Shown: positions 41,723 through 51,695 of the stretch, piece after piece
Position numbering within the stretch: the stretch's first letter is position 1
Layout of the letters: the number at the start of each line of letters is the position of its first letter
Assembly (NCBI GenBank): GCA_016783965.1
Contig: JADHVO010000002.1
Span: forward strand, 542,073-606,072
From: Alphaproteobacteria bacterium
GTDB lineage: Bacteria; Pseudomonadota; Alphaproteobacteria; Micropepsales; Micropepsaceae
Direction of reading: 5' to 3'
DNA length: 64,000 bases
The notes under the pieces: generated by a model
What the model was told of the DNA's origin: nothing
Databases searched by the model: none
Seen by the model: only the letters and a program-made list of their open reading frames with translations
Position numbers and translations under genes: made by a program

Positions 41723-41998
41723 TCATTCCGCGCCGAAGCCGCCATTGCAGAGCTGGCGGCCGTTCTCGTCATACGCGACGCAGAAATCGATGTCGTGCTC
41801 GCCGCGCGCCAGCTCGAAGTTCTCGCAGATGTACGCGGCCTCTTCAGGCGTCTCGACCTCGATCCACAGCCGCGGCCGCTCCTCGGTGTCGATCTGGTAG
41901 GCGCAGATCAGCACCCGCCCCGGCTCGGCACAGGTGTCCGCGCCGCCCCAGCGTTGCCATTTCAGGCTGTACAGAACGGGTGAGCCGAAATCCGCCAT
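41723..41998 (-). CDS. Conserved hypothetical protein
   Basis: 91-aa ORF MADFGSPVLYSLKWQRWGGADTCAEPGRVLICAYQID..; just downstream of mfd on the same strand. Confidence 0.65.
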   Translation of the reverse strand: MADFGSPVLYSLKWQRWGGADTCAEPGRVLICAYQIDTEERPRLWIEVETPEEAAYICENFELARGEHDIDFCVAYDENGRQLCNGGFGAE

Positions 41999-42008
41999 GC
42001 ACCGGAGA

Positions 42009-45000
42009 CTACGCGGCCACCGCCAGCTTGGCGAGTTGCCCCATCAGCGCCTTCACGCCGTTCAGCCGGTTCTCCGGCGTCGGCCAGTCACGCGTCACCA
42101 CCACCTTCTGGTCCGGCCGCACCTTCATGGTGCCGGAATGCTGGTTGATCAGCTTCACCAGTGCCAGCGGATTGGGGAACATCGAGTTGCGGAAGGAGAT
42201 CGTGCCGCCCTTCGGCCCGGCGTCGATCTTCTCCACCAGCGCGATGCGGCAGAGCTGCTTGATCGCCACGATGTCGAGCAGGTGCTTCACCTCGTCCGGC
42301 AGCGGCCCGAAGCGGTCGATCAGTTCGGCGGCAAAGCGGTCGACCTCCTCGCGCGAGTCGATGGTCGACAGCCGCCGGTACAGCGCCATGCGCACGTTCA
42401 GGTCCGCGACATAGTTCTCCGGAATGAGCACCGCCGCGCCGATGTTGATCGCGGGCGACCACTGGTCCGCCATTTCCGCCGCGCCGTCGCCGGTGCGCAG
42501 CTGCGCCACGGCGTCTTCCAGCATCTCCTGGTACAGCTCGATGCCGACCTCGCGCACGTGGCCCGACTGCTCTTCGCCCAGCAAATTGCCGGCGCCGCGG
42601 ATGTCCATGTCATGGCTCGCGACCGAGAAACCGGCGCCCAACTGGTCGAGCGATTGCAGCACCTCCAGCCGCCGCGCCGCCGTGTCGGTCAGCTTCCGGT
42701 CGGCCGGATAGGTGAGATAGGCATAGGCGCGCTGCTTGGCGCGCCCGATGCGCCCGCGCAGCTGATAGAGCTGCGACAGGCCGAACATGTCGGCGCGGTG
42801 CACGATCATCGTGTTGGCGGTCGGGATATCCAGGCCGCTTTCCACGATGTTGGTGGAGATCAGAACGTCGACCTTGCGCTCGTAGAACGCGGTCATCACC
42901 TCTTCCAGCACGCTGGCCGCCATCTGGCCGTGACCGACCGCCGTCTTCACCTCCGGGACGGTGGCCTTCAGGAATTCCTCCGCCTCGCGCAGGTCGGCGA
43001 TGCGCGGCGCGACATAGAACGACTGGCCGCCGCGATAATGCTCGCGCAAAAGCGCTTCACGCACCACCAGCGGATCGAACGGCGTCACGAAGGTGCGTAC
43101 GGCCAGGCGGTCGATCGGCGGTGTTGTGATGAGCGACAGGTCACGCACGCCCGACAGCGCCAGCTGCAAGGTGCGCGGGATCGGCGTCGCGGTCAGCGTC
43201 AGCACGTGCACGTCGGCCTTGAGCGACTTGAGCTGTTCCTTGTGCGTGACGCCGAAGTGCTGCTCCTCGTCCACGATAACGAGGCCGAGATTGGCGAATT
43301 TGATCGACTTGGCGAGCAGTGCGTGCGTGCCCACTACGATGTCGACCTTGCCGTCGGCAAGCAGCGCGCGGGTGTCCTTCGCTTCCCTGGCATCGACGAA
43401 GCGCGAGAGCTGCCGCACCGTGACGGGGAAGCCCGCAAAACGGTCGGCGAAGTTGCGGTAGTGCTGCCGCGCCAGCAGCGTGGTGGGCACGACCACCGCC
43501 ACCTGCTGCCCGCTCATCGCCATCACGAAGGCGGCGCGCAGCGCAACCTCGGTCTTGCCGAAGCCGACGTCGCCGCACACCAGCCGGTCCATCGGCCGGC
43601 CCCTGGCGAAGTCCTCCATCGTATCGGCGATGGCCTTCTCCTGGTCGTCGGTTTCCTGCCATGGGAAGCGGGCGCAAAACTCGTCGTACAGGCCAGAGGG
43701 CGGATCGATCGAGGGGAGCGACTTCAGCTCGCGCGCCGCCGCGATGCGGATCAGCTCCGCCGCGATCTCGCGCACGCGTTCCTTGGCCCTGGCCTTGCGT
43801 GCCTGCCAGCCCGCACCGCCGAGCCGATCCAGCGCCGCACCGCTGTCGTCGGCGCCATAACGCGTCAGCAGCTCGATGTTCTCCACCGGCAGGAACAGCT
43901 TACCGCCGTCGTATTGCAGCTCAAGACAATCATGCGGCGCGCCCAGCGCGTCGATGGTTTTCAGGCCGACATAGCGGCCGACGCCGTGCTCGATATGCGT
44001 GACCAAGTCGCCCGGCGCGAGGCTCGATGCTTCCTGCAGGAAGTTCTGTGCCCGTCGCGCGCGCGTCTGGGCCCGCACCATGCGGTCGCCGAGCACGTCC
44101 TGCTCCGACACCACCGCAAAGTCCGGCGCCTCGAAGCCCTTCTCGATGCCCAGCACCGCGATGCCGGTCGCCGCCGCGTCCATCTTCAGCGCATCGGGCC
44201 AATCCTTGACCGAACGAATGGCCGCCAGGCCGTGATCCGACAGCACGCCGCCCATGCGCTCCGACGAGCCGCCGCTCCACGACGCCACCACCACGCGCTT
44301 CTTCGCGGCATGCAGTGCTTCGATGTGATCGGCGGCGGCCTGGAACACATTGGTCGTCTTGGCGACAGCGCGTTCGGGCTGGAAGTCGCGGCCGACCTTG
44401 CCGCCGGCATCGACCGACTTCATCGATTCCGGCGCCTGGAACGGCGACAGGTCGCGCACGCTCAGAGACGACAATGCCTCGGTCCACTCGGCATCGGTCA
44501 GATACAGAAGCTCCGGCTTCAGCGGCTTGTATGGCGGCGCCTTGATCGCCTGCTTGTCGTCCTGCTTTGGGCGGCGGAATTCCTCGCGCGTCTCGTAGTA
44601 GTCGCGCACCAGCTCGAGCCGCGCTTTCCTGGTCTCTTCCGTCTCGTGCCCGAGCATGACCAGGTCTTGCGGCATGAAGTCGAACAGGGTGTCGAGCCGC
44701 CGATAGAACAGCGGCAGCCAATGCTCCATGCCCGGGTGCTTGCGACCCGCGCTCACGCTTTCGTAGAGCACGTCGTCGTTGCTCGCCGGCCCGAACGCGG
44801 CAACATAACCGGCGCGGAAGCGGCTGATCTCGTCAGGTCCCAGCGGCACTTCGCTGGCGGGCAGCAGTTCGATCTCGTCGATCTTGTCGGAGGAAAGTTG
44901 CGTCTCCGCGTCGAAACGGCGGATCGCCTCCAGCTCCTCGCCGAAGAAGTCCAGCCGCAGCGGCTGCTCGATGCCCGGCGGCCACAGATCGATGATCCCG

Positions 45001-45500
45001 CCGCGCAGCGCGAAGTCACCTGGCTCGCGGACGGTCGAAGCGCGCACATACCCGTTGCCCGACAAAAACGCGACCATGCCCTCGCGGTCGACCTCGCGCC
45101 CAACGCGCGCGAAGAAGCTCGCCTTCGCCACCCATTCCTTCGGCGGCACGCGTTGCAGCAGCGCGTTGATTGTTGTCACGACCAGCGCTTCGCGCGGCCC
45201 GTCGTCGCGCGCAAGCGACGCCAGCGTGGCGAGCCGCGTGCTCTCGATATCCGGCTTCGGCGACACGCGGTCATACGGAAGGCAATCCCACGCCGGGAAC
45301 GACAGCACGGCGGCCGAAGGCGCGAAGAAATGCGCCGCTTCCATCACCGCCTGCGCATGCACGTCGTCGGCCGCGACGAACAGAACCAGCCCCTTCGACC
45401 GTGCGACCGCTTCCACAGCGATATACGCGTCATATCCGGACGGCGCGCCGGTGACGGCAAAGCGGCCCTGCTGCCGCGCGATGTAGTCTAGGCGTTCCAT
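42009..45500 (-). CDS. mfd: Transcription-repair coupling factor Mfd
   Basis: ~1160 aa; ELQYDGGKLFLPVENIELLTRYG, DRLVCGDVGFGKTEVALRAAF, DEEQHFGV, LTLTATPIPRTLQLALSGVRDLSLI; start MERLDYIARQQGRF. Confidence 0.97.
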   Translation of the reverse strand: MERLDYIARQQGRFAVTGAPSGYDAYIAVEAVARSKGLVLFVAADDVHAQAVMEAAHFFAPSAAVLSFPAWDCLPYDRVSPKPDIESTRLATLASLARDDGPREALVVTTINALLQRVPPKEWVAKASFFARVGREVDREGMVAFLSGNGYVRASTVREPGDFALRGGIIDLWPPGIEQPLRLDFFGEELEAIRRFDAETQLSSDKIDEIELLPASEVPLGPDEISRFRAGYVAAFGPASNDDVLYESVSAGRKHPGMEHWLPLFYRRLDTLFDFMPQDLVMLGHETEETRKARLELVRDYYETREEFRRPKQDDKQAIKAPPYKPLKPELLYLTDAEWTEALSSLSVRDLSPFQAPESMKSVDAGGKVGRDFQPERAVAKTTNVFQAAADHIEALHAAKKRVVVASWSGGSSERMGGVLSDHGLAAIRSVKDWPDALKMDAAATGIAVLGIEKGFEAPDFAVVSEQDVLGDRMVRAQTRARRAQNFLQEASSLAPGDLVTHIEHGVGRYVGLKTIDALGAPHDCLELQYDGGKLFLPVENIELLTRYGADDSGAALDRLGGAGWQARKARAKERVREIAAELIRIAAARELKSLPSIDPPSGLYDEFCARFPWQETDDQEKAIADTMEDFARGRPMDRLVCGDVGFGKTEVALRAAFVMAMSGQQVAVVVPTTLLARQHYRNFADRFAGFPVTVRQLSRFVDAREAKDTRALLADGKVDIVVGTHALLAKSIKFANLGLVIVDEEQHFGVTHKEQLKSLKADVHVLTLTATPIPRTLQLALSGVRDLSLITTPPIDRLAVRTFVTPFDPLVVREALLREHYRGGQSFYVAPRIADLREAEEFLKATVPEVKTAVGHGQMAASVLEEVMTAFYERKVDVLISTNIVESGLDIPTANTMIVHRADMFGLSQLYQLRGRIGRAKQRAYAYLTYPADRKLTDTAARRLEVLQSLDQLGAGFSVASHDMDIRGAGNLLGEEQSGHVREVGIELYQEMLEDAVAQLRTGDGAAEMADQWSPAINIGAAVLIPENYVADLNVRMALYRRLSTIDSREEVDRFAAELIDRFGPLPDEVKHLLDIVAIKQLCRIALVEKIDAGPKGGTISFRNSMFPNPLALVKLINQHSGTMKVRPDQKVVVTRDWPTPENRLNGVKALMGQLAKLAVAA

Positions 45501-45784
45501 GTCGGGTTCTTGCGATTGCACACCGCTTGCAGGCGCCGGAAAACCGGCGTGTCGAACTCATGGGGCACCGGAGCGGCGCCGCGCAGCCACGCATACACTT
45601 CCTGGTCAGGGGCAATCAGCAGTGCCTCGAACTGGTCGAGCTCGAATTCTGGCATCGCGCCCAGTTCCTCGGCCGCGAAGGCGCCGAAGATCAGATCGAC
45701 CTCCCTGAAGCCTCGGCGCTGCGCCCGGAACAAAACCCTTTTGCGGCGGGCCCCAAAAGACCCACCGTTTTCGTCACGCGTCAT
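45488..45784 (-). CDS. sdhE: Succinate dehydrogenase flavinylation factor SdhE
   Basis: RAQRRGFREVDLIFGAFAAEELGAMPEFELDQFEALLIAPDQEVYAWL; between mfd and recG. Confidence 0.9.
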   Translation of the reverse strand: MTRDENGGSFGARRKRVLFRAQRRGFREVDLIFGAFAAEELGAMPEFELDQFEALLIAPDQEVYAWLRGAAPVPHEFDTPVFRRLQAVCNRKNPTWNA

Positions 45785-45846
45785 GAGGCGGATATAGCAT
45801 GCGTTCCGTTGAGAACAACCGCCCGCGACCATATTCTTTCGAGTCA

Positions 45847-47931
45847 ATGCGGCCGTCGATTCTGTTCCCGTTTTTCGCGGAAATTCGCACCCTTGCGGGC
45901 GTCGGCCCCAAGGTGGAGAGGCTCATCCAGAGAGTCGCAGGGCCGCGCCTGGTCGACCTGATGTTCGACCTGCCGACCGGGCTGATTGACCGTTCCTATC
46001 GTCCGAAGCTGGCGGAGGCCGAGTTGGGCCGCATTGTCACCGTCAATGTGAACGTGCTGAGCCACAAACCGTCGCGCGACCGGCGCCAGCCCTATCGCGT
46101 GATCGTGTCGGACGACACCTCGCTGCTCGAGCTCGCCTTTTTCCACGCACACGCCGATTACCTGAAGCGGCAATTGCCGGAAGGCAGCCGCCGCATCATC
46201 AGCGGCAAGCTCGAACGCTTCCGCGACACGCTCCAGATGACGCATCCCGACCACATCGTGGCGCCGGAGGACGACAGCGGCCTCACCCTGCACGAACCGA
46301 TCTATGCCCTGACAGAAGGCCTGACGCTGAAGGTGCTGAGCAAGGCGATCCGCGCCGCGCTCGACAACGTCGTGCTGCTGCCAGAATGGGACGATCCGGC
46401 ATTCTTCGCGAAACAAGGCTGGCACGCCTGGCATGAGGCCCTGTTGGAGGCCCACGCCCCGCAAAGCGACGCCGACCTCTCGCCCGAAACGCCGGTGCGC
46501 AAACGGCTGGCCTATGATGAACTACTGGCCAATCAGCTTGCGCTGCTGCTTATCCGCCGCCAGATGCGTCAGGCGAAGAAAGGTCGCGCGCTGCCGGGCG
46601 ACGGCAGCCTGAAGGCCCGCGCCATCGCCGCCCTCCCCTTCGCGCTGACCGCGCCGCAGCTTCAGGCCATCGCCGAGATCGAAGCCGACATCGCAGCGCC
46701 CACCCGCATGCTGCGCCTGCTGCAAGGCGACGTCGGCTCGGGGAAAACCATCGTCGCCTTCCTCGCGCTGCTGAACGCGGTCGAAGCGAGTGCGCAAGGC
46801 GCGTTCATGGCGCCGACCGAGATTCTCGCACGTCAGCACATGGCTTCGCTCGAACCCTATGCGAAAGCCACCGACATCCGCCTCGGCCTTCTCACCGGCC
46901 GCGAGCGCGCCACCCGCGAGACCACGCTGGCAGCGCTGGCCGCTGGCGAGATCGACATCCTCATCGGCACCCACGCGCTGTTCACCGAGGATGTGGAGTT
47001 CGCCGACCTCGGCTTGGCCGTGATCGACGAGCAGCACAAGTTCGGTGTGCATCAGCGCATGCTGCTGCAAGGTAAGGGCGGCCGTCCGGTCGACGTGCTG
47101 GTGATGACCGCCACACCCATCCCGCGCACGCTGGCGCTCACGGCCTATGGCGACATGGACGTTTCGCGCCTCATGGGCCGCCCGCCGGGCCGCCAGCCCA
47201 TCGCCACCCGCACCCTCTCCGACGAGCGCCTCGACGAGGTGATCGAACACCTGCGCAAAGCCATCGCCACTGGCGCCCGCGCCTACTGGGTGTGCCCGCT
47301 GGTGGAGGAGTCCGAATTCGTCGACCTCGCAGCTGCCGAGGAACGCGCCGCCATGTTGAAGCGCGTGCTGGGCCTGAAGATCGGCCTCGTCCACGGCAAG
47401 ATGAAAGGCACCGAGCGCGATGCCGAGATGGCGCGGTTCAAGGCCGGCGAAACCTCGATCCTCGTCGCCACCACGGTGATCGAAGTCGGCGTCGACGTTC
47501 CGGAGGCGACCATCATGGTGGTCGAGCATGCCGAACGCTTCGGCCTAGCCCAGCTTCACCAGCTCCGCGGCCGCGTCGGGCGCGGATCGGGCAAGTCGTC
47601 CTGCCTGCTGATCTATCATGGCCCGCTCGGCGAGACCGCCAAGGCCCGCCTCAACACCATGCGGGAGACCGACGACGGCTTCGTCATCGCGGAGAAGGAC
47701 CTGGAACTGCGCGGTGCCGGCGAGCTGCTCGGCACGCGCCAGAGCGGCATGGTCGAATTCCGCGTCGCCGACCTCGCGGTCCACGGCGACCTGCTGGCCG
47801 CCGCCCGCGACGACGCGCAACTGATCCTTACCCGCGACCCGGAACTGCAATCGGAGCGCGGCCAGGCGCTGCGCACCCTGCTCTACCTGTTCGGCCGCGA
47901 CGAGGCCGTTCGCTACCTCAAGGCCGGTTGA
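45847..47931 (+). CDS. recG: ATP-dependent DNA helicase RecG
   Basis: LLQGDVGSGKTIVAFLALL, DEQHKFGVHQRMLL, MTATPIPRTLALTAYGDMDVS, GRVGRGSGKSSCLL. Confidence 0.96.
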   Translation: MRPSILFPFFAEIRTLAGVGPKVERLIQRVAGPRLVDLMFDLPTGLIDRSYRPKLAEAELGRIVTVNVNVLSHKPSRDRRQPYRVIVSDDTSLLELAFFHAHADYLKRQLPEGSRRIISGKLERFRDTLQMTHPDHIVAPEDDSGLTLHEPIYALTEGLTLKVLSKAIRAALDNVVLLPEWDDPAFFAKQGWHAWHEALLEAHAPQSDADLSPETPVRKRLAYDELLANQLALLLIRRQMRQAKKGRALPGDGSLKARAIAALPFALTAPQLQAIAEIEADIAAPTRMLRLLQGDVGSGKTIVAFLALLNAVEASAQGAFMAPTEILARQHMASLEPYAKATDIRLGLLTGRERATRETTLAALAAGEIDILIGTHALFTEDVEFADLGLAVIDEQHKFGVHQRMLLQGKGGRPVDVLVMTATPIPRTLALTAYGDMDVSRLMGRPPGRQPIATRTLSDERLDEVIEHLRKAIATGARAYWVCPLVEESEFVDLAAAEERAAMLKRVLGLKIGLVHGKMKGTERDAEMARFKAGETSILVATTVIEVGVDVPEATIMVVEHAERFGLAQLHQLRGRVGRGSGKSSCLLIYHGPLGETAKARLNTMRETDDGFVIAEKDLELRGAGELLGTRQSGMVEFRVADLAVHGDLLAAARDDAQLILTRDPELQSERGQALRTLLYLFGRDEAVRYLKAG

Positions 47932-47964
47932 ACCTGCCCCCGCGACACGGTGTAGGATTCGGAC

Positions 47965-48966
47965 ATGAACGATTTCGCCCCCGCTCTCGAACGCGCGCTC
48001 AAACCCTCGCTTCCCGGCTTGCAAGGGTTGAACGGCCTTACTCGCCTCTCGGGCGGCGCCAGCCAGGAGACCTGGTCGTTCGACGCCGTTTGCGACGGCG
48101 GCGTCATACCGCTGATCCTGCGCCGCGCGCCCGATGGCCAACCGCGCGTCATCACCGAAACCTCCACCGCCGTGCCGCTAGCGACCGAGGCCATCGCCAT
48201 CGAGGCGAGCCGTACCGCCGGCGTGCGTGCGCCGCGCGTGCGCCACGTGCTGAAGCCGGAAGAAGGTGTCGGGGAAGGATATGTGATGGATCGCCTCCAG
48301 GGCGAAACCATCGCCCGCAAGATCCTGCGCGACAAGGAGTTCGACGCCATCCGCCCCGACCTCGCGCGCCAATGCGGCGAAGAGCTCGCGCGCATCCATG
48401 CCGTCGAGCTCACGCCCGAACTGCGCAAGGTACTGCCGGTGGTCGACGGCCCGACGCAGCTGCGCCGCTACCGCGACATGTACGATCTCTACAACTACCC
48501 GCATCCCATGTTCGAGATCGCGTTCAAATGGCTCGAGCCGCGCATGGCGCAGGCGAAGCGCCAAGCGCTGGTACACGGCGATTTCCGGCACGGCAATCTA
48601 CTGATCTCCCCACGCGGCTACGAAGCGGTGCTCGACTGGGAGCTGGCGCATATCGGCGACCCGCTGGAGGACATCGGCTGGATCTGTACAAACACCTGGC
48701 GCTTCGGCGTGCAGGAGAAAGTGGTCGGCGGGTTTGGCGATTTGCAAGACTTGCTCGCGGGCTACGAGATCGCGGGCGGCGGCACGATCAGCATCGACGA
48801 CGCGCGCACCTGGATCGTCTACGGCTCGCTCAAATGGGGTATCATGTGCATGAGCATGTACCAGGGTTTCCTGCGCGATCATTCAGTCGAGCGCGCAGCC
48901 ATCGGCCGCCGCTCGTCGGAAACCGAAGTCGACCTCATCAACCTGATCATCCGCGGAAAGATCTGA
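47965..48966 (+). CDS. Phosphotransferase family protein (aminoglycoside phosphotransferase-like)
   Basis: LSGGASQETWSFD..ALVHGDFRHGNLLISPRGYEAVLDWELAHIGDPLEDIGWICTNTWRFG. Confidence 0.9.
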   Translation: MNDFAPALERALKPSLPGLQGLNGLTRLSGGASQETWSFDAVCDGGVIPLILRRAPDGQPRVITETSTAVPLATEAIAIEASRTAGVRAPRVRHVLKPEEGVGEGYVMDRLQGETIARKILRDKEFDAIRPDLARQCGEELARIHAVELTPELRKVLPVVDGPTQLRRYRDMYDLYNYPHPMFEIAFKWLEPRMAQAKRQALVHGDFRHGNLLISPRGYEAVLDWELAHIGDPLEDIGWICTNTWRFGVQEKVVGGFGDLQDLLAGYEIAGGGTISIDDARTWIVYGSLKWGIMCMSMYQGFLRDHSVERAAIGRRSSETEVDLINLIIRGKI

Positions 48967-48968
48967 GC

Positions 48969-49346
48969 ATGATGGACCAACCCTCCGTGCTGGAACTGGT
49001 GCTCGCGGTGCGCGACTTCATCGAGCAGAAGGCTATGCCAGAGCTCAAGGGTCACACCGCCTTCCACGCCCGTGTCGCTGCCAATGCGCTCGGTATCGTG
49101 GCGCGCGAGCTGGAGCATGGCGCCACGTCCGGTGACGCCGAACGCGCCCGCCTCGCGAAGCTGCTTGGTCATGACGGCGGCCTGATGGAGTTGAATCGGG
49201 AACTCTGCACAGCTATCCGCGCCGGCAGGATCAACCTCGGCACGCCGGGTCTGGCCGAGCACATGACGCTCACCACTCGCGACAAGGTCGGCATCGACCA
49301 GCCGAACTATGGCGGACTGAAGCGCCTGCTCGCTGACGGAATTTAG
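48969..49346 (+). CDS. DUF6285-like domain protein
   Basis: MMDQPSVLELVLAVRDFIEQKAMPELKGHTAFHARVAANALGIVARELE; follows the phosphotransferase gene. The ATG at 48969 lies inside spurious ORF 47292..49346. Confidence 0.8.
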   Translation: MMDQPSVLELVLAVRDFIEQKAMPELKGHTAFHARVAANALGIVARELEHGATSGDAERARLAKLLGHDGGLMELNRELCTAIRAGRINLGTPGLAEHMTLTTRDKVGIDQPNYGGLKRLLADGI

Positions 49347-50674
49347 GCCGGAACCGGCTGTCCTTTCTCTGTCAACGCGAGGCGCGTCAGCGTCAAGCCC
49401 GCGACGGCGATCCCCTGCACCCATGCTGCGATCGCGCCGACGAAGGTCGGCGATGGAAGCTGCGGGAAAAACAGGAACATCAACGCGTTCGCGTTCAGCG
49501 AGGCCAGTATCCACGGGATCAGCACATAGAGCGCGAACAGGATCGCCAGCGCACCGAAATCGCCGCGCCGCCGGCCCGGCAGGGTCTGCATCAAGACGAA
49601 CAGCGACACGTCGCGCGTCAGGAATCCCAGCGCTGCCAGCACCAGTGGCTGGCCCACGAGTGCGGCGCTCACGTCGTGCAGAAGCCAGAAGAACAGTACA
49701 ATGCCGGCGAGGAATGTCGCGGCATAGCCCATCATCCATGCCTGCGTGCCGTTCAGCGCGTTGGCGACATGGCCTTGCCGGATCTGGCCCTGCATCCAGC
49801 GGTAGTGCACGCGGTCCTTCGGCTCTAGCAGCACCATGATGTAGGTCAGAATGCCGTAAGCCGTGCCCGCCAGCAGCAGGCGCAGCGCGCCCGGATCCCA
49901 GGACTTCAGCTCCTGCGACAACCACGCGTCGAAACCGGCGACGTAGAAGCCGATGAATACGAGGAACGCGAGCCATACCAGCGGCCCGTTGCGCATCTTG
50001 AGCTCCAACCGCATCTCGCGAAAGCACGCAACCAGTGTCCAGACCGAAAAGATGACGAGCGACGCCAGCAGGAATATCGCCGCATCCAGCGGATGACCCC
50101 ACCACACGATCGTATCGACGGTGTGGCTCTTCACCTCGTCCCACACCCACCAGACCGCCACGCCTGCGACCAGTCCGACGAGCTGATAGGCGAAGACTTC
50201 AAGGCGCGAATGCCCCTGCCCGCGCCCGATGGCGATCAGGCTCGCCAGCAGCGCGGCGGCCTGCGAGATCACGCCGATGCCGACGTAGTAGAGCAGGTCC
50301 AGTGCCGCGGTGCCCGCACCCGCCGTGATCGCTTCATGCGTCAGCAGCACTGCAAGGCAGATCGCACCGCCAAACCAGTTGTAGATCGTGGCGCCGAACA
50401 GCTTGCCCCACATCATTTCGCCCGCGCCGAGCGACGACAGGCGCTGGCTGTCCCAGGTGCGCGCACCGATCTCGCCCACAACGCTCAAAGCGGCGCTGCG
50501 CGATCCCAGGATGACGACGATGATGTAGTAGAGCCACGTTGCGACGCTTGCCGGTCCCCAGTCGCCGTTCGCCAATGCCGCAGCGGCAAAGGTAAGGCCT
50601 AGAAGACCAACCATCAGCAAGACGCGCCGGGTCGTCATCTCCAGCCAGACATTGCGCAGGAATTCCGGGTTCAT
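49343..50674 (-). CDS. ABC transporter permease
   Basis: Multiple TM segments; overlaps the downstream ATPase gene. Confidence 0.75.
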   Translation of the reverse strand: MNPEFLRNVWLEMTTRRVLLMVGLLGLTFAAAALANGDWGPASVATWLYYIIVVILGSRSAALSVVGEIGARTWDSQRLSSLGAGEMMWGKLFGATIYNWFGGAICLAVLLTHEAITAGAGTAALDLLYYVGIGVISQAAALLASLIAIGRGQGHSRLEVFAYQLVGLVAGVAVWWVWDEVKSHTVDTIVWWGHPLDAAIFLLASLVIFSVWTLVACFREMRLELKMRNGPLVWLAFLVFIGFYVAGFDAWLSQELKSWDPGALRLLLAGTAYGILTYIMVLLEPKDRVHYRWMQGQIRQGHVANALNGTQAWMMGYAATFLAGIVLFFWLLHDVSAALVGQPLVLAALGFLTRDVSLFVLMQTLPGRRRGDFGALAILFALYVLIPWILASLNANALMFLFFPQLPSPTFVGAIAAWVQGIAVAGLTLTRLALTEKGQPVPA

Positions 50675-51582
50675 GCCTTGTGTCCCACCTGCGCGAAATA
50701 AGTCTGCTCGAGAGCCTTGGAGCTTTCGCCGAAACTCGCCACTTCGAACCCGGCCATCACCAGGTCGCGAACCAGCTTCGCCCGCGCCGTCTGGTTGCGG
50801 GTGAACACGATCACCGCATGGTTCTCGTCGGCCTCGCTGACGTCGGCGCCATGCGCGACGAGGAAGTCCTTCAGGTCCGCCCTCGGCGCCGCGAGCGCCA
50901 CCATGTAGCGCGGCCGGTCGTCATCGCGCACCTTGATCGCCTTGCCGCCGGCGATCAGGCCGTTCTCGATGATGATCATCTCGGTGCAGTAGTCCTCGAG
51001 CTCGGCGAGGATGTGCGACGACACCACGAGCGTCATGCCGCCGTCGCGCAGCGCGATCAGCAGTGCGGAAAGATCGCGCCGCGCCTGCGGGTCCAGGCCC
51101 GCCGCCGGCTCGTCCAGCAGCAGCAGCTTGGGCTCGTGCACGATCGCCTGGCCGATCGCCAGCCGCTGCCGCAAGCCGCGCGACAACTCGCCAGCCTTGG
51201 AGTCGATGCGATCAGACAGCCCCACGCGCTGCGCCGCCTTCGCCACGGCCTTCGGCGTCGCGCCCGCCGTGATCGAATGAGATCGCGCTGCGTAGGTCAG
51301 GCAGCGCCGCACCGTCAGGTCGTCATACAGGCCGTAGAAATCGGGCAGGTATCCCATCCGTGCATGGATCTCGCGCGGCGAATGGGTCGTATCCATGCCG
51401 TCGATCACGACCTTGCCCGAATAAGGGTCCTCCAGCGCCGCAAGGCAGCGCAGCAGCGTCGTCTTCCCGGCGCCGTTCGGTCCGACCAGCGCCGTGATCG
51501 TCTGGTCCGCCACCTTCAGCGACACGCCTTTCAGTGCGCGCGCCGTCGGGTACTCGTAGACGAGGTCTTCGACTTCGATCAT
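50671..51582 (-). CDS. ABC transporter ATP-binding protein
   Basis: MIEVEDLVYEYPTARALKGVSLKVADQTITALVGPNGAGKTTLLRCLAALEDPYSG..LSRGLRQRLAIGQAIVHEPKLLLLDEPAAGLDP; ORF trimmed to 51582. Confidence 0.93.
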   Translation of the reverse strand: MIEVEDLVYEYPTARALKGVSLKVADQTITALVGPNGAGKTTLLRCLAALEDPYSGKVVIDGMDTTHSPREIHARMGYLPDFYGLYDDLTVRRCLTYAARSHSITAGATPKAVAKAAQRVGLSDRIDSKAGELSRGLRQRLAIGQAIVHEPKLLLLDEPAAGLDPQARRDLSALLIALRDGGMTLVVSSHILAELEDYCTEMIIIENGLIAGGKAIKVRDDDRPRYMVALAAPRADLKDFLVAHGADVSEADENHAVIVFTRNQTARAKLVRDLVMAGFEVASFGESSKALEQTYFAQVGHKA

Positions 51583-51695
51583 GGCGCCCCTCGATTCAAC
51601 CGATCCTATCGGGTTTGAATCCGGCGAAACAGCGGCGCTCTTTTGGCGCGGAATAACGCTGCACGAGCCGGCGTCCACACTCATATAATCGCGCC

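Noticed and set aside
41934-45491. 1185-aa plus-strand ORF
   Set aside because: Exactly antisense to mfd, whose translation has all expected helicase motifs; Arg/His/Gln-rich translation typical of an antisense GC-frame artefact
47292-49346. 684-aa plus-strand ORF
   Set aside because: Off-frame over recG and the phosphotransferase; only its last ~126 codons (from ATG 48969) form a real DUF6285-like gene
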